From assembly GCA_018806915.1 (NCBI GenBank), contig JAGKQI010000105.1, positions 434,001 to 498,000 on the forward strand: 64,000 nt of DNA. Reading direction: 5' to 3'. Positions 10,388 through 21,225 of this stretch are shown in pieces. How positions within the stretch are numbered: the stretch's first letter is position 1; each line of letters starts with the position of its first letter. Position numbers and translations under genes: made by a program. Origin of the DNA: Phytophthora colocasiae (lineage: Eukaryota > Oomycota > Peronosporomycetes > Peronosporales > Peronosporaceae). A model generated the notes under the pieces. The model ran no database searches and was not told where the DNA came from. It was given only the letters and a program-made list of their open reading frames with translations.

Positions 10388-10708
10388 TTATCTGGTGACG
10401 TTCTTGTTCTCCTCCTTGGCGAACGCCGGGTCGAACTGACGCGACTGGTTGATGGCGTTGCGGTGCAGGTTGGCGAACCGGAAGCGACGTGCGCGCCAGT
10501 CCGCACCGTCCTCACTCTGGTAGTGCATGGAGCTGTTGCGCTTGCTCTTGTCGAAGCACACGTCCGGGTTGTGCAGCAGGTAGCGACTGGCCGAGGCACC
10601 CGCGGCCACGGCGGCGAAGCTGCAGATGATGACGACGGGGAAAGTGCCGCTGTCGGTGGTCCAGAGCTTGAAGAGGCCCATGCTGGAACGAGCTGCCTTG
10701 GCGGACAT
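10388..10708 (-). CDS. B12D/NDUFA4-like small membrane protein (copy B)
   Basis: This 106-residue protein appears identical to copy A. Its N-terminus has basic and Ser-rich residues, one hydrophobic segment (about 22-42, PVVIICSFAAVAAGASASRY) and a NPDVCFDK motif right after it. This layout resembles the B12D / complex I MLRQ subunit family, small single-span proteins linked to mitochondrial respiratory complexes. The family call is by pattern only. The gene keeps its own 5' UTR and core promoter (10777-10796), so it is probably expressed. Its 5' UTR is very like copy A until just upstream of the promoter, where similarity stops. Confidence 0.7.
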   Translation of the reverse strand: MSAKAARSSMGLFKLWTTDSGTFPVVIICSFAAVAAGASASRYLLHNPDVCFDKSKRNSSMHYQSEDGADWRARRFRFANLHRNAINQSRQFDPAFAKEENKNVTR

Positions 10709-10776
10709 GGTGGGTGGAGAGTGGGGTGGGGTGGGGTGAGGTGATGGAGTCTGAAAGACTGGAAGTGCTTGAACGA

Positions 10777-10796
10777 GTGCAAAATGTGCAATGAGC
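10777..10796 (-). promoter_or_regulatory. Oomycete Inr+FPR core promoter of copy B
   Basis: The minus strand reads GCTCATTGCACATTTTGCAC, close to the oomycete consensus GCTCATTYYNCAWTTTNYY. It lies about 70-85 nt upstream of the ATG at 10708. The same 20 nt stand upstream of copy A. Sequence similarity between the two copies begins at this element, so the duplicated unit starts at the promoter. Confidence 0.75.
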
Positions 10797-10859
10797 TGTT
10801 GTCAATGAGCTTTTGGCAATCCAAAGAGCTTTCCGACGGTGTCAAATGTCTCGCCATAG

Positions 10860-12048
10860 TATTTGCGCGTTATATAGATACGCGATTCTCTTTGGTGCGT
10901 GTCTAAGGACCAGAGCGGTCTTTTGCGATTTGTGAAGTAACAATGCTAGACCAAAACCGAGTCGTACCGCATCGACCCGTGTACATGTACTGCACAGCAC
11001 CGGTTTTTCATACATGCCTATTGCGCAATGGCATTCGAGGAAGGGAAGAGAGAGGAATCACATTGCAGCACATTTTGGTGGTCGACGTTCTTCTAACTAC
11101 ATGTACTGTCATTGCTGTGTCTAATCGGTTGTCAAAAATACGCCCAGGAGGGAAATTGTGTCTTCCACCGACCGACCGGACTGGGTGCGTGTCCATACCT
11201 TCTCAATACTTGTAACACCAGCGTCAGCACCGCCGGAAACGAATTTGCACCTCAACTCGATCGCCAGGTCAACCGCATTTCCCTGCAGCAAACTGCGTCG
11301 GCTCCACCTGACTCACGACTGCATCGTTCTCGATTAGTCTGACGAACAATGGGTGAGCACTTTGTTTCGCGTGAGTATTGTCGTTGACACGGATACGGTG
11401 TTGGGGCGTCGCCAACCTAAGCAACATGTAGCATCCTGCCCGATTATAAGACGTATACATGTAGAGTGCAATCTGACTGCAAATAGGAAAACAATTAACA
11501 GATCTTCACCAGTGCGTCGGTGCTGAGTGCAACAATGCACAGTAGGTGGTGGTGGGGGGCGTTTGCGAAGCCATTACAGCAAACGGTGCGGATCACTGCA
11601 CAACACGGGTGTTGACACCTATCGCTTTGCTGGTTACGCGATAAGTTCAAGCAGGGGCTTTTAAATTAAAAAGGTGATATTACACTCGGTGATTCTCTCC
11701 TCCACGCTTTTCTCGGCCTCCATGACGTGGGCCAAAGTGCTGCGGCAAGAAGAGCGCCAGAGATGTCCGAGCCATCGTGAAGTAACATTGTCTGTTAAAT
11801 ACCGGTTCGTGGATAGTTCAATCGAATTTCTTCAGTGTCCGCAGAAACGCGTCGTGCGTATCTCTGTGGACACACCAGCTTCAAACAGCGTTTGTATGGG
11901 GGAATCCGGTGGAGTAACTTCCCGATCTCTGAAGTTAAACGCAAGGGCGAGGCTGCGTATCTCTTGCGTCACCACACTCGTACAACGTGTGGCTAGCCTG
12001 GCCGCCTACACCCAACGTACGGGACGATGATCCGGCCAGTCGACTAGA
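10860..12048. other. Intergenic stretch without recognised gene
   Basis: Small open frames occur on both strands (the longest about 118 codons at 11674-12030) but they have no recognisable domain, no promoter motif and no coding-like amino-acid pattern. A short imperfect palindrome with TATATA lies near 10868-10886, upstream of copy B. Nothing else is supported. Confidence 0.5.
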
Positions 12049-12068
12049 GCTCATTGCACATTTTGCAC
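12049..12068 (+). promoter_or_regulatory. Oomycete Inr+FPR core promoter of copy A
   Basis: GCTCATTGCACATTTTGCAC lies 64-83 nt upstream of the ATG at 12132. It is the same as the element of copy B and matches the oomycete initiator plus flanking promoter region with one or two differences. Transcription should start within TCATT. Confidence 0.78.
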
Positions 12069-12131
12069 TCGTTCAAGCACTTCCAGTCTTTCAGACTCCA
12101 TCGCCCCACCCCACCCCACTCTCCGCCCACC

Positions 12132-12452
12132 ATGTCCGCCAAGGCAGCTCGTTCCAGCATGGGCCTCTTCAAGCTCTGGACCACCGACAGCGGCACTTTC
12201 CCCGTCGTCATCATCTGCAGCTTCGCCGCCGTGGCCGCGGGTGCCTCGGCCAGTCGCTACCTGCTGCACAACCCGGACGTGTGCTTCGACAAGAGCAAGC
12301 GCAACAGCTCCATGCACTACCAGAGTGAGGACGGTGCGGACTGGCGCGCACGTCGCTTCCGGTTCGCCAACCTGCACCGCAACGCCATCAACCAGTCGCG
12401 TCAGTTCGACCCGGCGTTCGCCAAGGAGGAGAACAAGAACGTCACCAGATAA
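12132..12452 (+). CDS. B12D/NDUFA4-like small membrane protein (copy A)
   Basis: The gene encodes 106 residues starting MSAKAARSSMGLFKLW, with one predicted membrane span (about 22-42) followed by NPDVCFDKSKRN and a hydrophilic, Arg-rich tail. The architecture fits the B12D / NADH-ubiquinone reductase MLRQ (NDUFA4) group of small mitochondrial inner-membrane proteins. That role is inferred from the family pattern. The start is the first ATG after the core promoter, in a good context (CCACCATGTCC). The coding sequence is GC-rich, unlike its 3' flank, and appears identical to the copies at 10388-10708 and 8439-8713. Confidence 0.72.
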   Translation: MSAKAARSSMGLFKLWTTDSGTFPVVIICSFAAVAAGASASRYLLHNPDVCFDKSKRNSSMHYQSEDGADWRARRFRFANLHRNAINQSRQFDPAFAKEENKNVTR

Positions 12453-12573
12453 GGAGACGGCTTTCGACGCTACTGTTCGATGGACGATATTAGTGAGATG
12501 TTCTTGCTATTGTAAACATGAATTATTTCTTTCTTCCAACTCGAATGTACACGCACTGAATTTGGTTCGTTGT

Positions 12574-14016
12574 CTAGTTCAGCCCGATGCTCAAGAAAGC
12601 TAGCTGCTCTTCTTCGATCTCCTGCTGCTCTTCAGACAGATCTCCCCACCCCTTCAACAGACAGTAGAATCTTCGGAGCAAAGCGCCTAGCACTCTGTGG
12701 CGAAAGTGGCAGTACCACATGAACTTGAGTAGCACGGGCTTCATCACTTCTGATTGACAACGAGCAGTGCGCGTGACGAACTCAACACGGCACTCCACCA
12801 GCAATTTCCTGTGGAAGCGCCGTCGACGCCAAATCAACGCTCGGAGCGATTCCTTGAAAATCGGATGAGAACGAACAATAAACTTATGTCGCATTTCCAG
12901 TTCAGCATCACCGATCAACTTGCGGAATCTCCTCTTCCAGATGAGCTGGCGCAGAGCTTCACGGAAGACTGGATGGGAGTTGTTAACGCTGTGCAGGGTA
13001 GCTGACTCCCAAAGCTCACAGTTGTCCTCACCTACCGCGCATCTGAACGTGTACAGCCACGATGACCAATTATCGTGCGTCGACAAGTCAAACGGATCAA
13101 CCGGAATTAACTTGCGTCGGTGGAGTTTCATAGTGTGCTGCTCTTCTGTCCAGCTCATATTGAAGCCGCAGAGGCACCGGACACTACCGCATCCATCAAC
13201 CTTGACGAGCATCACGCGGCAGGAGCGGCACTCAAGAATATCATCGTCATCAATCAGCTCAATGCCTTCCTCTTCACATGTGCACGGCGTGTCTTTGTCA
13301 TACAGTGCACGTTTGCAATTGAAGCAGGCAAATGAACCACAGCACCGAGTTACTACACGACGGTGAATACTGTGATAGGTGAGTAGAAGTGTTGCTCGTC
13401 GCTCCTCATCCTGAATCAGTGGAAAAACTTTGTGCACGATGCAGTTCGTCTTGGAAGTAGGGAAGTTGTCCGTGATGTGGCGAATCACGTCGCGCGCAGT
13501 TGTGGTCTTGCTATGTCGGCAAAAGCGACGAACTACTCGCCGAAGCTCAGGGATGCGAGCAATTTCGCTTGCTCGGAGTGCGAGAGTGATGACGTTGGCG
13601 AGATCTGTCTGTGTGCTCTGGTAAAACCCTGGCAGTTGTGTGTATTGAGCGTTGTGGCAGCCTGGACAGGTGAAGACGCACGAATCCTCACACAGTCCCT
13701 GGTATTGTTGAAGCAGGAGCTCTGTTGTCGGCGAGTCCGGGTCCAAGTATCGACTCCACTGCTGCTTGTTTACCAGTACGAGGCAGATTGGACAGCGGAT
13801 TTTGGGGAGTGCACCAGAGTACGGAACTTTCATTGACACTTGCAGATACCCCTCCAGACATGACATGCACAAGACTGCAGGGCACGTTGTCGAGCAGATG
13901 CGAGTGATCATCTTCTGGTTCTTTTGTGTGAATACTTCCAAGCAGATTTGGCAAGTGACGCAGTCGGAATCGGCACGAACAATCTCTTGAGTGTCCGGTG
14001 CAGCGTTGGGAGCCAT
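12574..14016 (-). CDS. RBR (RING-IBR-RING) type E3 ubiquitin ligase
   Basis: The 480-residue protein has a RING1 near residues 22-75 (CQICLEVF ... CMSCLEGY ... CPIC), an IBR-like Cys/His region (CPGC ... CCGSFACFNC) and a RING2 starting near 264 (CRSCRVML) with the VDGCGSVRCLCGFNMSW signature. In this family the Cys after the Gly (VDGC) is the catalytic residue that takes ubiquitin from an E2 before transfer to substrate. The C-terminal third is unusual: it is basic, helical and Trp/Arg-rich, with related segments around FREALRQLIWKRR and FKESLRALIWRRRR that look like an internal repeat. The ATG at 14016 was chosen because a longer frame extends upstream without conserved sequence, and a promoter-like GATCACTTCTCCTTTTACT ends about 20 nt upstream. 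Confidence 0.8.
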   Translation of the reverse strand: MAPNAAPDTQEIVRADSDCVTCQICLEVFTQKNQKMITRICSTTCPAVLCMSCLEGYLQVSMKVPYSGALPKIRCPICLVLVNKQQWSRYLDPDSPTTELLLQQYQGLCEDSCVFTCPGCHNAQYTQLPGFYQSTQTDLANVITLALRASEIARIPELRRVVRRFCRHSKTTTARDVIRHITDNFPTSKTNCIVHKVFPLIQDEERRATLLLTYHSIHRRVVTRCCGSFACFNCKRALYDKDTPCTCEEEGIELIDDDDILECRSCRVMLVKVDGCGSVRCLCGFNMSWTEEQHTMKLHRRKLIPVDPFDLSTHDNWSSWLYTFRCAVGEDNCELWESATLHSVNNSHPVFREALRQLIWKRRFRKLIGDAELEMRHKFIVRSHPIFKESLRALIWRRRRFHRKLLVECRVEFVTRTARCQSEVMKPVLLKFMWYCHFRHRVLGALLRRFYCLLKGWGDLSEEQQEIEEEQLAFLSIGLN

Positions 14017-14520
14017 GGTAGTTGTGGAATGTGGCAAGTAAAAGGAGAAGTGATCACCAGAAGGTCTTCGGGTGCAACAAGTGTAGCCATATGCTATAAT
14101 GCAACCTTCACTCATCGCTTCTGGAAACAAGAGTGTTGGTCTGGATGTTGAAGTGAACCGCTCTAAGGTCGCCAGTCGTGTGTATTGTAGGCTCCACCTG
14201 GTACAGGCCATATAATACGGCGATGAAGACATCGCAATGCCCTTCTGATCTCTACCAACTGGGTAGCAGAGCTCGTAAAGACCCAAATGTACGTCGTGGA
14301 TCGTTCATGAGCACAAAAAATTGCCAGCCAGCCTGAATTCGACGGCAAAACTTGCTAGATAGATATAAGACATGCAAACCAACACATCGTGTTGTATTCA
14401 TAGCGGAGACGCGCATGTAGCGAGCACACCACCGCGACATAAGCACTAGGAAAAGTGAAACCCAATCGTACTTAATCGAATGTGGCGCCAGACAAACTGC
14501 AATAAATATTCCCAATAGCG

Positions 14521-17500
14521 ATGGACACGGCCCGCACGCCCAAGCGGAAGCGGCGACGCCTGGAGTCGAGTAGATCTCGTCGCCATGGACGTACCGCAGC
14601 TTCCTCTTTGGCCAATCGGACGCCTGGATCAGCTGGCTCGGAGTCCAAAATTGTGTGGAAGGACTCACCCGCCGACAAGCAGATTAAAGTGTCGGGGACA
14701 GGCAAAATGGCAGTGCGTAGGGAGATGCAGGGCTTCGTGGGGCGTCTGGCACGCGCCAGTCAGCAGTCTCCAGCCTCCAGTAGTGATGAGGAGAAGAAAA
14801 ATCAAAGCAGAGAATGGGTTCGTACACAGAGGAAGGCGCTGCAGGAGGAGAAAGGTGGCCAATATGTTGTTATGATTATCCAAGGGTATTATTGTGCGAT
14901 ATGACTAATGGAAGGGTTTTTGGTTTCTGAAGCTGCTTCAAGACATTTGATGTTCAGCCCTCCGGACAGAGCTATTACAGCGCAGAATACGCCCAATACA
15001 GTCAGGAGGAGACGATCTACAGAGAATGGGGCCTCACAAGACGAGCTTTTCAATGTTCTGGACCAAATGGAGCAGAAATATGCCAGTACGGACGTGACCT
15101 TGCCATTACAAGAAGCTAGAGCTTCTCCTCCTAGAAGACGACAACAAAATCAACAGGAACAAACCGTTCCAGCTTCTACAGATTCCACGGGTCCCAGCTA
15201 TTCGCCCACTGGGTCGCTACGTTCGCAACGAACTCAGGAGATAGGAAACACGCAGGAAATGAGGAACCAAGTGACCCCCAAGCCTCCGGAGGCTACACAT
15301 GAGCAGAAGAACCTGAATAAACCGCCGGTGGTGGAATCGGACCCCTTTGACGATCTTACGGACGAGTCCTGGGCGTTACTAGACCAGCTACAGAGTCAGC
15401 GAGCACCTATTGAAGCTAGCCAGACACAGTCGCAGTCACAGACAGAGTTTGTGTCGCCGCAGAACCTTGCACTCACCCCACGGCCCATGCCGTCCGCATA
15501 CAGCGAACCCAAGAAACCTCCGGCGCCTCCATCTTCCAAACCAATCTCCGTGGTGCGACCAATAGATAGTGTTTGCACAACTGAGCAGCCGGAGACACCA
15601 GAAAGCTATAAACGCTTTTTGGTATTAGAGGTGGACCGGGACGTTGTTAACCGCTCGCTCCTTTTGCGCCTGCTAGATGACCAAGATGCGCAACTGGAGG
15701 CTATACTGAACGGCGACTGGTATGATGTGCTTGTTGAAGCAGGGGACACTATCAATATTGTATTTACTGATCAGGACAGAGATGGTTACTTTTCTCAAGA
15801 CGGGCTCAATGCAGCAATGAACCGACGATTATCTCGTATAGTCGTTGATAATGCGCACAACGTTGTGGTAGTCCATCCGGATATCCTGGTACGTTTAATG
15901 GCATCTGTATCGGTGCACTTGTAATTTTGTATCTGAACTATGTGCCGTTTTGCCCTTACTTCGTTGTAGGTATCACCAACAAGAGTGACAACAAGTTTTG
16001 GTTGCCTACGACGAGCAGTTCTTCAAGAAACTCTTGCCGTTAGCCGTCCGACAAACAAGAAGGCTTTCCTCGGTACCTTAAAGCACGATCTCTTCGAGCA
16101 CGCGCTCTTAAATGGTCTGTACAACGCCGAGGGCCTTCTTCAACAAGCCAAGAGGGTAATACATTCCAAGTAAGTATATGCTCATTCTATACTGCATCTG
16201 AACCGCCTGACAAATAATTGTGTGCAGCATATTAGGTCTGGTGGAATGTGGACTAAATGAGGAAGAAGCGCTATTTGAGCTTCAAAAGGTGATCGGAAAC
16301 TTCCAGTCGTGGGTACGCGGGGCTTTGGTGGGGCCTGGAACGCCTTTAAACGAGGTTCCTCCCCAGAATGGATCCAAGGTTCGCGTAGGCCGCGTTTTAG
16401 CCACGGAAGAGATGATGTGGTCCATTAAGTGGGGACTGAAAGGTGCTACTGATGCCTCTGTTGAAGGGACCATTGCTGAACCAGGGAATCGCCACACTGG
16501 AAGCAGGATTCTGCCTCTAGAGCTCAAAACTGGAAGCAAAAAGTACGCAGGGGTTGAACACCAAGGCCAAGTGATCTTATATACGCTGTTGCTGAATGAA
16601 CGCTATCAGCAGCAATGTCAAGAGGGTTTGCTCATCTACGTTTCGCCCATTGAGACCAACCGTATCACAGCCATGGCTACGCACATTCGTAGACTTATCA
16701 TGGCCCGTAACAATTTTGCGAGTGCCATAGCTAAGGTGAAATCGATGGGTAGCTCCACTTCCGCTCAGGTCTTCCCGCCGATGATTCGAAACCGGAGAGA
16801 TTGCGAGCGCTGCTTTCAGGTGGACGAGTGCGTTTTACACCATGCAGCCACAGAAAACGGCACATCAGAATCAAGTGGCCTTGACGAGCTATTCACCCTG
16901 AAGACAAAACATCTGGGAGAAGTAGATTTACTTTACTTCAAGAAGTGGAATCGTCTCATTGATCTGGAGCAGCAGCATGCAGAGAAGAATCTTCGGGCGT
17001 TATGGCTTCAGGTTGGATGGAAACGCGAGAAAGCTCAGGAGAGCAGCACATGTATAGCTCACCTTAAATTGGTATCCGACGCGCCTGCTCCGTCGGAATC
17101 TGGATCAAAAAGAACTCTGCGCTTCGTCCGCGATCGTCGCAAACGAAAAGATACCAGTGTGGAGGGTAGGAGCGGCGTTAACGCACAGCCAACATCGTTC
17201 GCGGGCGTGCGTTTCCGAGTGGATGAACGGGTTATCTTGTCAGCTGAGTCACTGGACGGAAAGAGCTTGCTGGTTCATGTATCTCGAGCTACTGTTCGCA
17301 AGATTGAGCATGGGCTCATCACGATAGAGTCTCGTCAATCCATCCCATCGATCATTACAAGCGGCAAGTCTGCGGTTGGTAAGGACTATACATGGAGACT
17401 GGATAAAGATGCCATCATGAGTGGCTTACGACGCGCGAAGGAAAATCTCGTGCAACTATTTATTGGAATGCCTCCCGAGGTGATTTCAGCAGGAACAGCC

Positions 17501-19312
17501 TTGCATTGTCGGCCGGAATTACAGGTACGCATGGCCTCAATAGTCTCTTTGGGGGATAATGGTGATGTCGATGACAAAGTGTCAGGTCCAGGTGATACGA
17601 GAAGACGAAACTTGATCGTGCACCTTGCTCGTCCACACTTTAAGCCTTGTCGGGTAACGGATCTCATTACTGAGAGATGTCAAGATTTTTCCAAGGACGA
17701 TCGTGATGGCACTGTAGCTGCGCACGGACAGTCCTTACTGGATGCGTTTTTCGAGTTGAATATTGACCAGCAGCGTGCTGTTCAACGTGTTTTAAGCTCT
17801 CTTGACTACGCGTTGGTGTTGGGAATGCCGGGAACAGGCAAAACCGCGACGATCGCTTTTACCGTTCGAGTGTTGCTGTTTCTCGGGTTTTCGGTGCTAG
17901 TAACGAGTTACACCCACTCCGCCGTGGACAACCTATTGCTAAAACTGCTGACGCACAAGATCCCCATGCTTCGAATAGGCAATCCTGCCCAAGTGCACCC
18001 CATGATCGCAGACTGCACACTAGATCAAATAGCTGAACGAGAGGGGATTTCAAGCGTCCGTGCAATGGAAACCAAGATGGTTAACGCACAATTGGTTGGA
18101 TGTACATGTTTGAGTGTGAACAGCCATGTTCTCTTCTCTAAGCGGCGATTCGACTTCTGTATTGTCGATGAGGCCACTCAAATCACGCAGCCTATTGTCC
18201 TGAGTGCGCTGCGTTGTGCAGATACTTTTGTGCTAGTTGGAGATCACTATCAGCTTCCGCCCCTTGTGGCCAACGTTCAAGCACGTAAAGAAGGTATGGA
18301 CGTTAGTTTGTTTCGACGATTAGCGGAGGCTCATCCAGAAGCAACTCAGCAACTATCCTACCAGTACCGAATGAACCGAGACATCATGCTGCTGGCGAAT
18401 CGGTTAGTGTATGGCAATAAGCTCAAGTGCGGCTCTTTCAAGGTCGCATCCAACCATCTCAAGCCAAGATGGAAGCGCCAAGACACCATCGGGCAGAAGC
18501 TAGTGTGGCCTATTCGAGTCCTGACCAACAATCAAGGTGTTATGTTCTTGGATACAGATTCAATGGGTGAAGCAACAGCCGAGAGGTTGAGTATTGCGCA
18601 GGTGGGAAGCAGTGGACGCCGACGTATGGAAAATGTCGTGGAGGCGCAAGTGATTGCAGGATTGGTGGAACTTCTTGTATTGGGGTCAGTCCCGCCTGAA
18701 GAAATCGCTGTTATCTCTCCTTTTCGCTCGCAGGTAGCGCTGATTCAACAGCATTTAACCACCGCTGCGGCGTTCCGTAGAGCTGGAGGGTCCGAGTGGG
18801 TCCATTCCGTTGAAGTGAGCACCATCGACAAGTATCAGGGCAAAGACAAGGGTGTGATCTTGGTTTCGTTCGTCCGTTGCAACGAGGAGAAGCACGTAGG
18901 TGAGCTACTTACGGATTGGCGTCGTATTAACGTGGCGTTAACGCGTGCCAAGCAGAAACTCATTCTGGTGGGTTCCGAATTGACACTCAGTGGCGGTAGC
19001 GCTCTCTTCCACGTGCTGGCGGACGTTATTCGTGTGCAACAGTGGGGGTTCCAGTTGCCACGCGACGCTGTTGAAACGCTTCGACAGTTTGCAGTGAGCG
19101 TAGCGACTCCCATCGAGCCTGACCCTGAACAAGGCTCTACTCCTGCTCGATCGCAAGCGAATGACGTAAAAATTTCGGTCCTTCAGCGCTCAGCAGGTAA
19201 CAATGGCGATATTGAATCACTGGTTCCGAATGTATCGAGTGCTCCTTTACGTCAACGAGGAGCGCGTCCGCCGATGAAGCCGATCTCGCGGGACATTTTC
19301 GGCGAAATGTGA
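14521..19312 (+). CDS. DNA2: DNA replication ATP-dependent helicase/nuclease Dna2
   Basis: Dna2 trims flaps in Okazaki-fragment maturation and resects DNA ends in the nucleus. Four exons join in frame: 14521-14854, 14915-15888, 15970-16169 and 16228-19312, giving about 1530 residues; all introns are GT-AG, 58-81 bp. The first 435 residues are low-complexity and basic. The RecB-like nuclease starts near 437 with TTSFGCLRRAVLQE (first Fe-S Cys), has the LELKTG active-site motif near 600, and the remaining cysteines in CERCFQVDEC near 695. The superfamily 1 helicase follows: GMPGTGKT near 1035, DEATQ, GDHYQLPPL, SYQYRMN, DKYQGKDK and INVALTRAK near 1400. All key residues are present. The exon junctions were deduced from frame and homology. 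Confidence 0.93.
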
Positions 19313-19374
19313 ACAGTATTGTGAATGATAGAAAGTGGTAAATGTCATCTACAACTGAAATATTTCTCAACGGT

Positions 19375-19393
19375 GTTCATTGTTCATTATCGC
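19375..19393 (+). promoter_or_regulatory. Core promoter of the secreted cystatin gene
   Basis: GTTCATTGTTCATTATCGC matches the oomycete Inr+FPR consensus at most positions and ends 6 nt before the ATG at 19400. It places the upstream in-frame ATG (19325) outside the transcript and so decides the start codon. Confidence 0.6.
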
Positions 19394-19399
19394 TGGGAA

Positions 19400-19726
19400 A
19401 TGCCCTTGCTATTGTTGATGATGGCTGTAAGTTCGACGGCTGAGCTAATACTTGGAGGATGGTCTTCTACTGCTGTCACTGGAGATACTCGTGCTGTTTT
19501 GGTGCAAGCTCTTTCAACGACCGATGTCTGTGTGGATTCCATCGTGTCGGTGCGAAGTCAAGTTGTTGCAGGAACGAACTACGAGTTTCGAATCAATGGA
19601 TGTCGCGTCTTACGCGGTGGAAATTGTGCTAAATCTTCATGCTCCTCGACACGTACGTTCGTAGTGAACGTTTTTGACCAACCGTGGACACGCACAACTC
19701 GTGTTGTGTCAGTATCGGAAACTTAG
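19400..19726 (+). CDS. Secreted cystatin-like cysteine protease inhibitor
   Basis: The 108-residue protein begins with a short hydrophobic signal peptide (about residues 1-14, MPLLLLMMAVSSTA) followed by a mature cystatin domain. The three family landmarks are visible: the N-terminal Gly-Gly (LGGWS), the QxVxG loop as SQVVAGTNYEF, and a C-terminal Pro-Trp (DQPWTRTT). Cystatins block papain-like proteases by wedging these segments into the active site. Secreted members in Phytophthora (EPIC proteins) inhibit host apoplastic proteases, so an extracellular role is a reasonable inference. Five cysteines lie in the mature part, four of them in a Cys-rich insertion before the Pro-Trp loop (CRVLRGGNCAKSSCSS). 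A second cystatin lies at 32714-32995. Confidence 0.85.
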   Translation: MPLLLLMMAVSSTAELILGGWSSTAVTGDTRAVLVQALSTTDVCVDSIVSVRSQVVAGTNYEFRINGCRVLRGGNCAKSSCSSTRTFVVNVFDQPWTRTTRVVSVSET

Positions 19727-19844
19727 ATCCGGAACTAAATGAAAAGGGATTGAAGTGTTCATGTTTGTGATGAATTATAGAGATCATATAAAGCTCGTTG
19801 TGGAAGTCCTAGAGAATTTCTCTAGCCACTGTCTTCACTTCCAT

Positions 19845-20912
19845 TCACGGAAGAACCTTGTGCTTGTGGTGGTGACCTTCGTCGTAGTGTCCATGAGCGG
19901 GTTCTGACTTGTCTCCCTTGATCTTCTCCTTCACATCGTGGATCTTCTCCTTCGCACGCTCCACAATCGAAGGCGAGAGTGACTTCTCTGCAGCGTTGAT
20001 CTGCTGGTCCAGAGCTTTCAGACTGAAATTGTCGCGGAGGACCTTCTTCACGATCGTCTCAACAGTCTCGCTGCTGCCCATGATGCCTCCACCGTTCTTG
20101 TCATCGCCACCGAAAAAGCCTCTGTGGTGCTCACCCTTCTCGTTGCCACTCAAGATACCTCTGTTGTGCTCGTCCTTGTCATTGCCACCCAAGATACCTC
20201 TGTTGTGCTCATCCTTCTCATTGCCTCCGAAGAAGCCTCTGTTGTTCTCGTCCTTGTTCTTGTTACTCGAACCAAATAGGCCACCCTGCTTCTCATGTTC
20301 ATCCTTGCTCTTGCCGAACAAGCCACCCTGCTTGTCGTGTTCATCCTTGCTCTTGCCGAACAAGCCGCCCTGCTTGTCGTGTTCATCCTTGTTACTGCTG
20401 AAGAACCCACCTTCCTTCTCCTTCTCCTTGCCGAAGAGACCACCGCGATCTTCCTTCTCTTTGTCATCTCCCAGCAGTCCATGCTGTTCGTGTTTCTTGT
20501 CGTGGTGGCCACCAACAGCAGCGTCGACTGTGCCCTTAACTCCCATCCGCTGTCCGTTCTCCCGGTCGTAGTTGCGAGCCGTCATCTTCAAATTCTCCAT
20601 CGCCTTCTCCGTCGCGTCCCTCATGTTGCGGGAAGACTCAATCTCCGCTTTGGACGGTTTGTGGTTCTTGTTGATCTGGTGTGCTACATGCTTCAGGTCC
20701 GTTGCTTGGTCCTTGGCGGTGCGCATATCGCTTCTCATGTACGACGCAGCAGTGTGGGTAAAGTGGTTACCGTTGCGACTATCGTACTCGGAGAGGTACT
20801 TCTTGAGCAGCTTCAGACAGTTCACAGTGTCATCGGCAGTCTGGTTCAGAACTTGCTCCAGCTTGAAGAACTCCTCCTCGGTGGTAACGTTGCGGTCGGT
20901 GGACTTGCCCAT
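19845..20912 (-). CDS. Unknown protein with expanded Gly-Phe/charged tandem repeats
   Basis: The 355-residue protein has an alpha-helical N-terminal part (1-130), a tandem-repeat part (about 145-278) and a helical, basic, His-rich C-terminal part. The repeat unit is 12-14 residues of the type GGLFGKSKDEHDKQ, present about ten times with drift (GGFFSSNKDEHDKQ, RGILGGNDKDEHN). There is no signal peptide or membrane span. N- and C-terminal parts clearly match the divergently transcribed gene at 21270-21902 (for example TADDTVNCLK / TADDAANCLK and AEKSLSP in both). I do not recognise a known domain and assign no function. The acidic and basic residues alternating in the repeat suggest a disordered linker. 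Confidence 0.85.
   Translation of the reverse strand: MGKSTDRNVTTEEEFFKLEQVLNQTADDTVNCLKLLKKYLSEYDSRNGNHFTHTAASYMRSDMRTAKDQATDLKHVAHQINKNHKPSKAEIESSRNMRDATEKAMENLKMTARNYDRENGQRMGVKGTVDAAVGGHHDKKHEQHGLLGDDKEKEDRGGLFGKEKEKEGGFFSSNKDEHDKQGGLFGKSKDEHDKQGGLFGKSKDEHEKQGGLFGSSNKNKDENNRGFFGGNEKDEHNRGILGGNDKDEHNRGILSGNEKGEHHRGFFGGDDKNGGGIMGSSETVETIVKKVLRDNFSLKALDQQINAAEKSLSPSIVERAKEKIHDVKEKIKGDKSEPAHGHYDEGHHHKHKVLP
20079..20480 (-). repeat. Coding tandem repeat, ~36-42 bp units
   Basis: About ten degenerate units encode G-G-[LF]-F-G-x(2-3)-K-D-E-H-[DN]-[KR]-[QG]. Two central units (about 20295-20390) are nearly identical at DNA level, pointing to recent slippage or unequal exchange. The divergent paralogue has no such units. 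Confidence 0.85.
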
Positions 20913-20970
20913 GATGAAGAGTTGGTGCTTTTAACTTGGTCTTGTAGTTTTTGACTTGTGTGCTTGGAAT

Positions 20971-20987
20971 CACTTTGTGAAATGACC
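20971..20987 (-). promoter_or_regulatory. Core promoter of the repeat-protein gene
   Basis: The minus strand reads GGTCATTTCACAAAGTG, a good initiator (TCATTTC) with a partial flanking element, about 60-75 nt upstream of the ATG at 20912. Confidence 0.5.
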
Positions 20988-21225
20988 TGAGCTTATCGAT
21001 AGGACTCGAGTCCGACTAGCAGCCATAGACGCATATGAGACGACCTCCGTTCGGAAGCCATCGTCGTGGTTCAACCCAGACCGAGGAAGCCTTTAAATGA
21101 GGACGACACTTCCGATAGCTTTTGGTCTAACGGATTAAAAGTGTTAGGTTCCAAACAGCTTTTGTCTCAATGGTAGCAGCCAGTATTTCTCATAGAAGAG
21201 GATCGAGACCTTCTTCTGCTCTTGA

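Noticed and set aside
11674..12030. 118-codon plus-strand frame
   Set aside because: Featureless translation and overlap with the promoter region of copy A.
19325..19399. Longer N-terminus of the secreted cystatin
   Set aside because: It lies upstream of the core promoter and would destroy the signal peptide.
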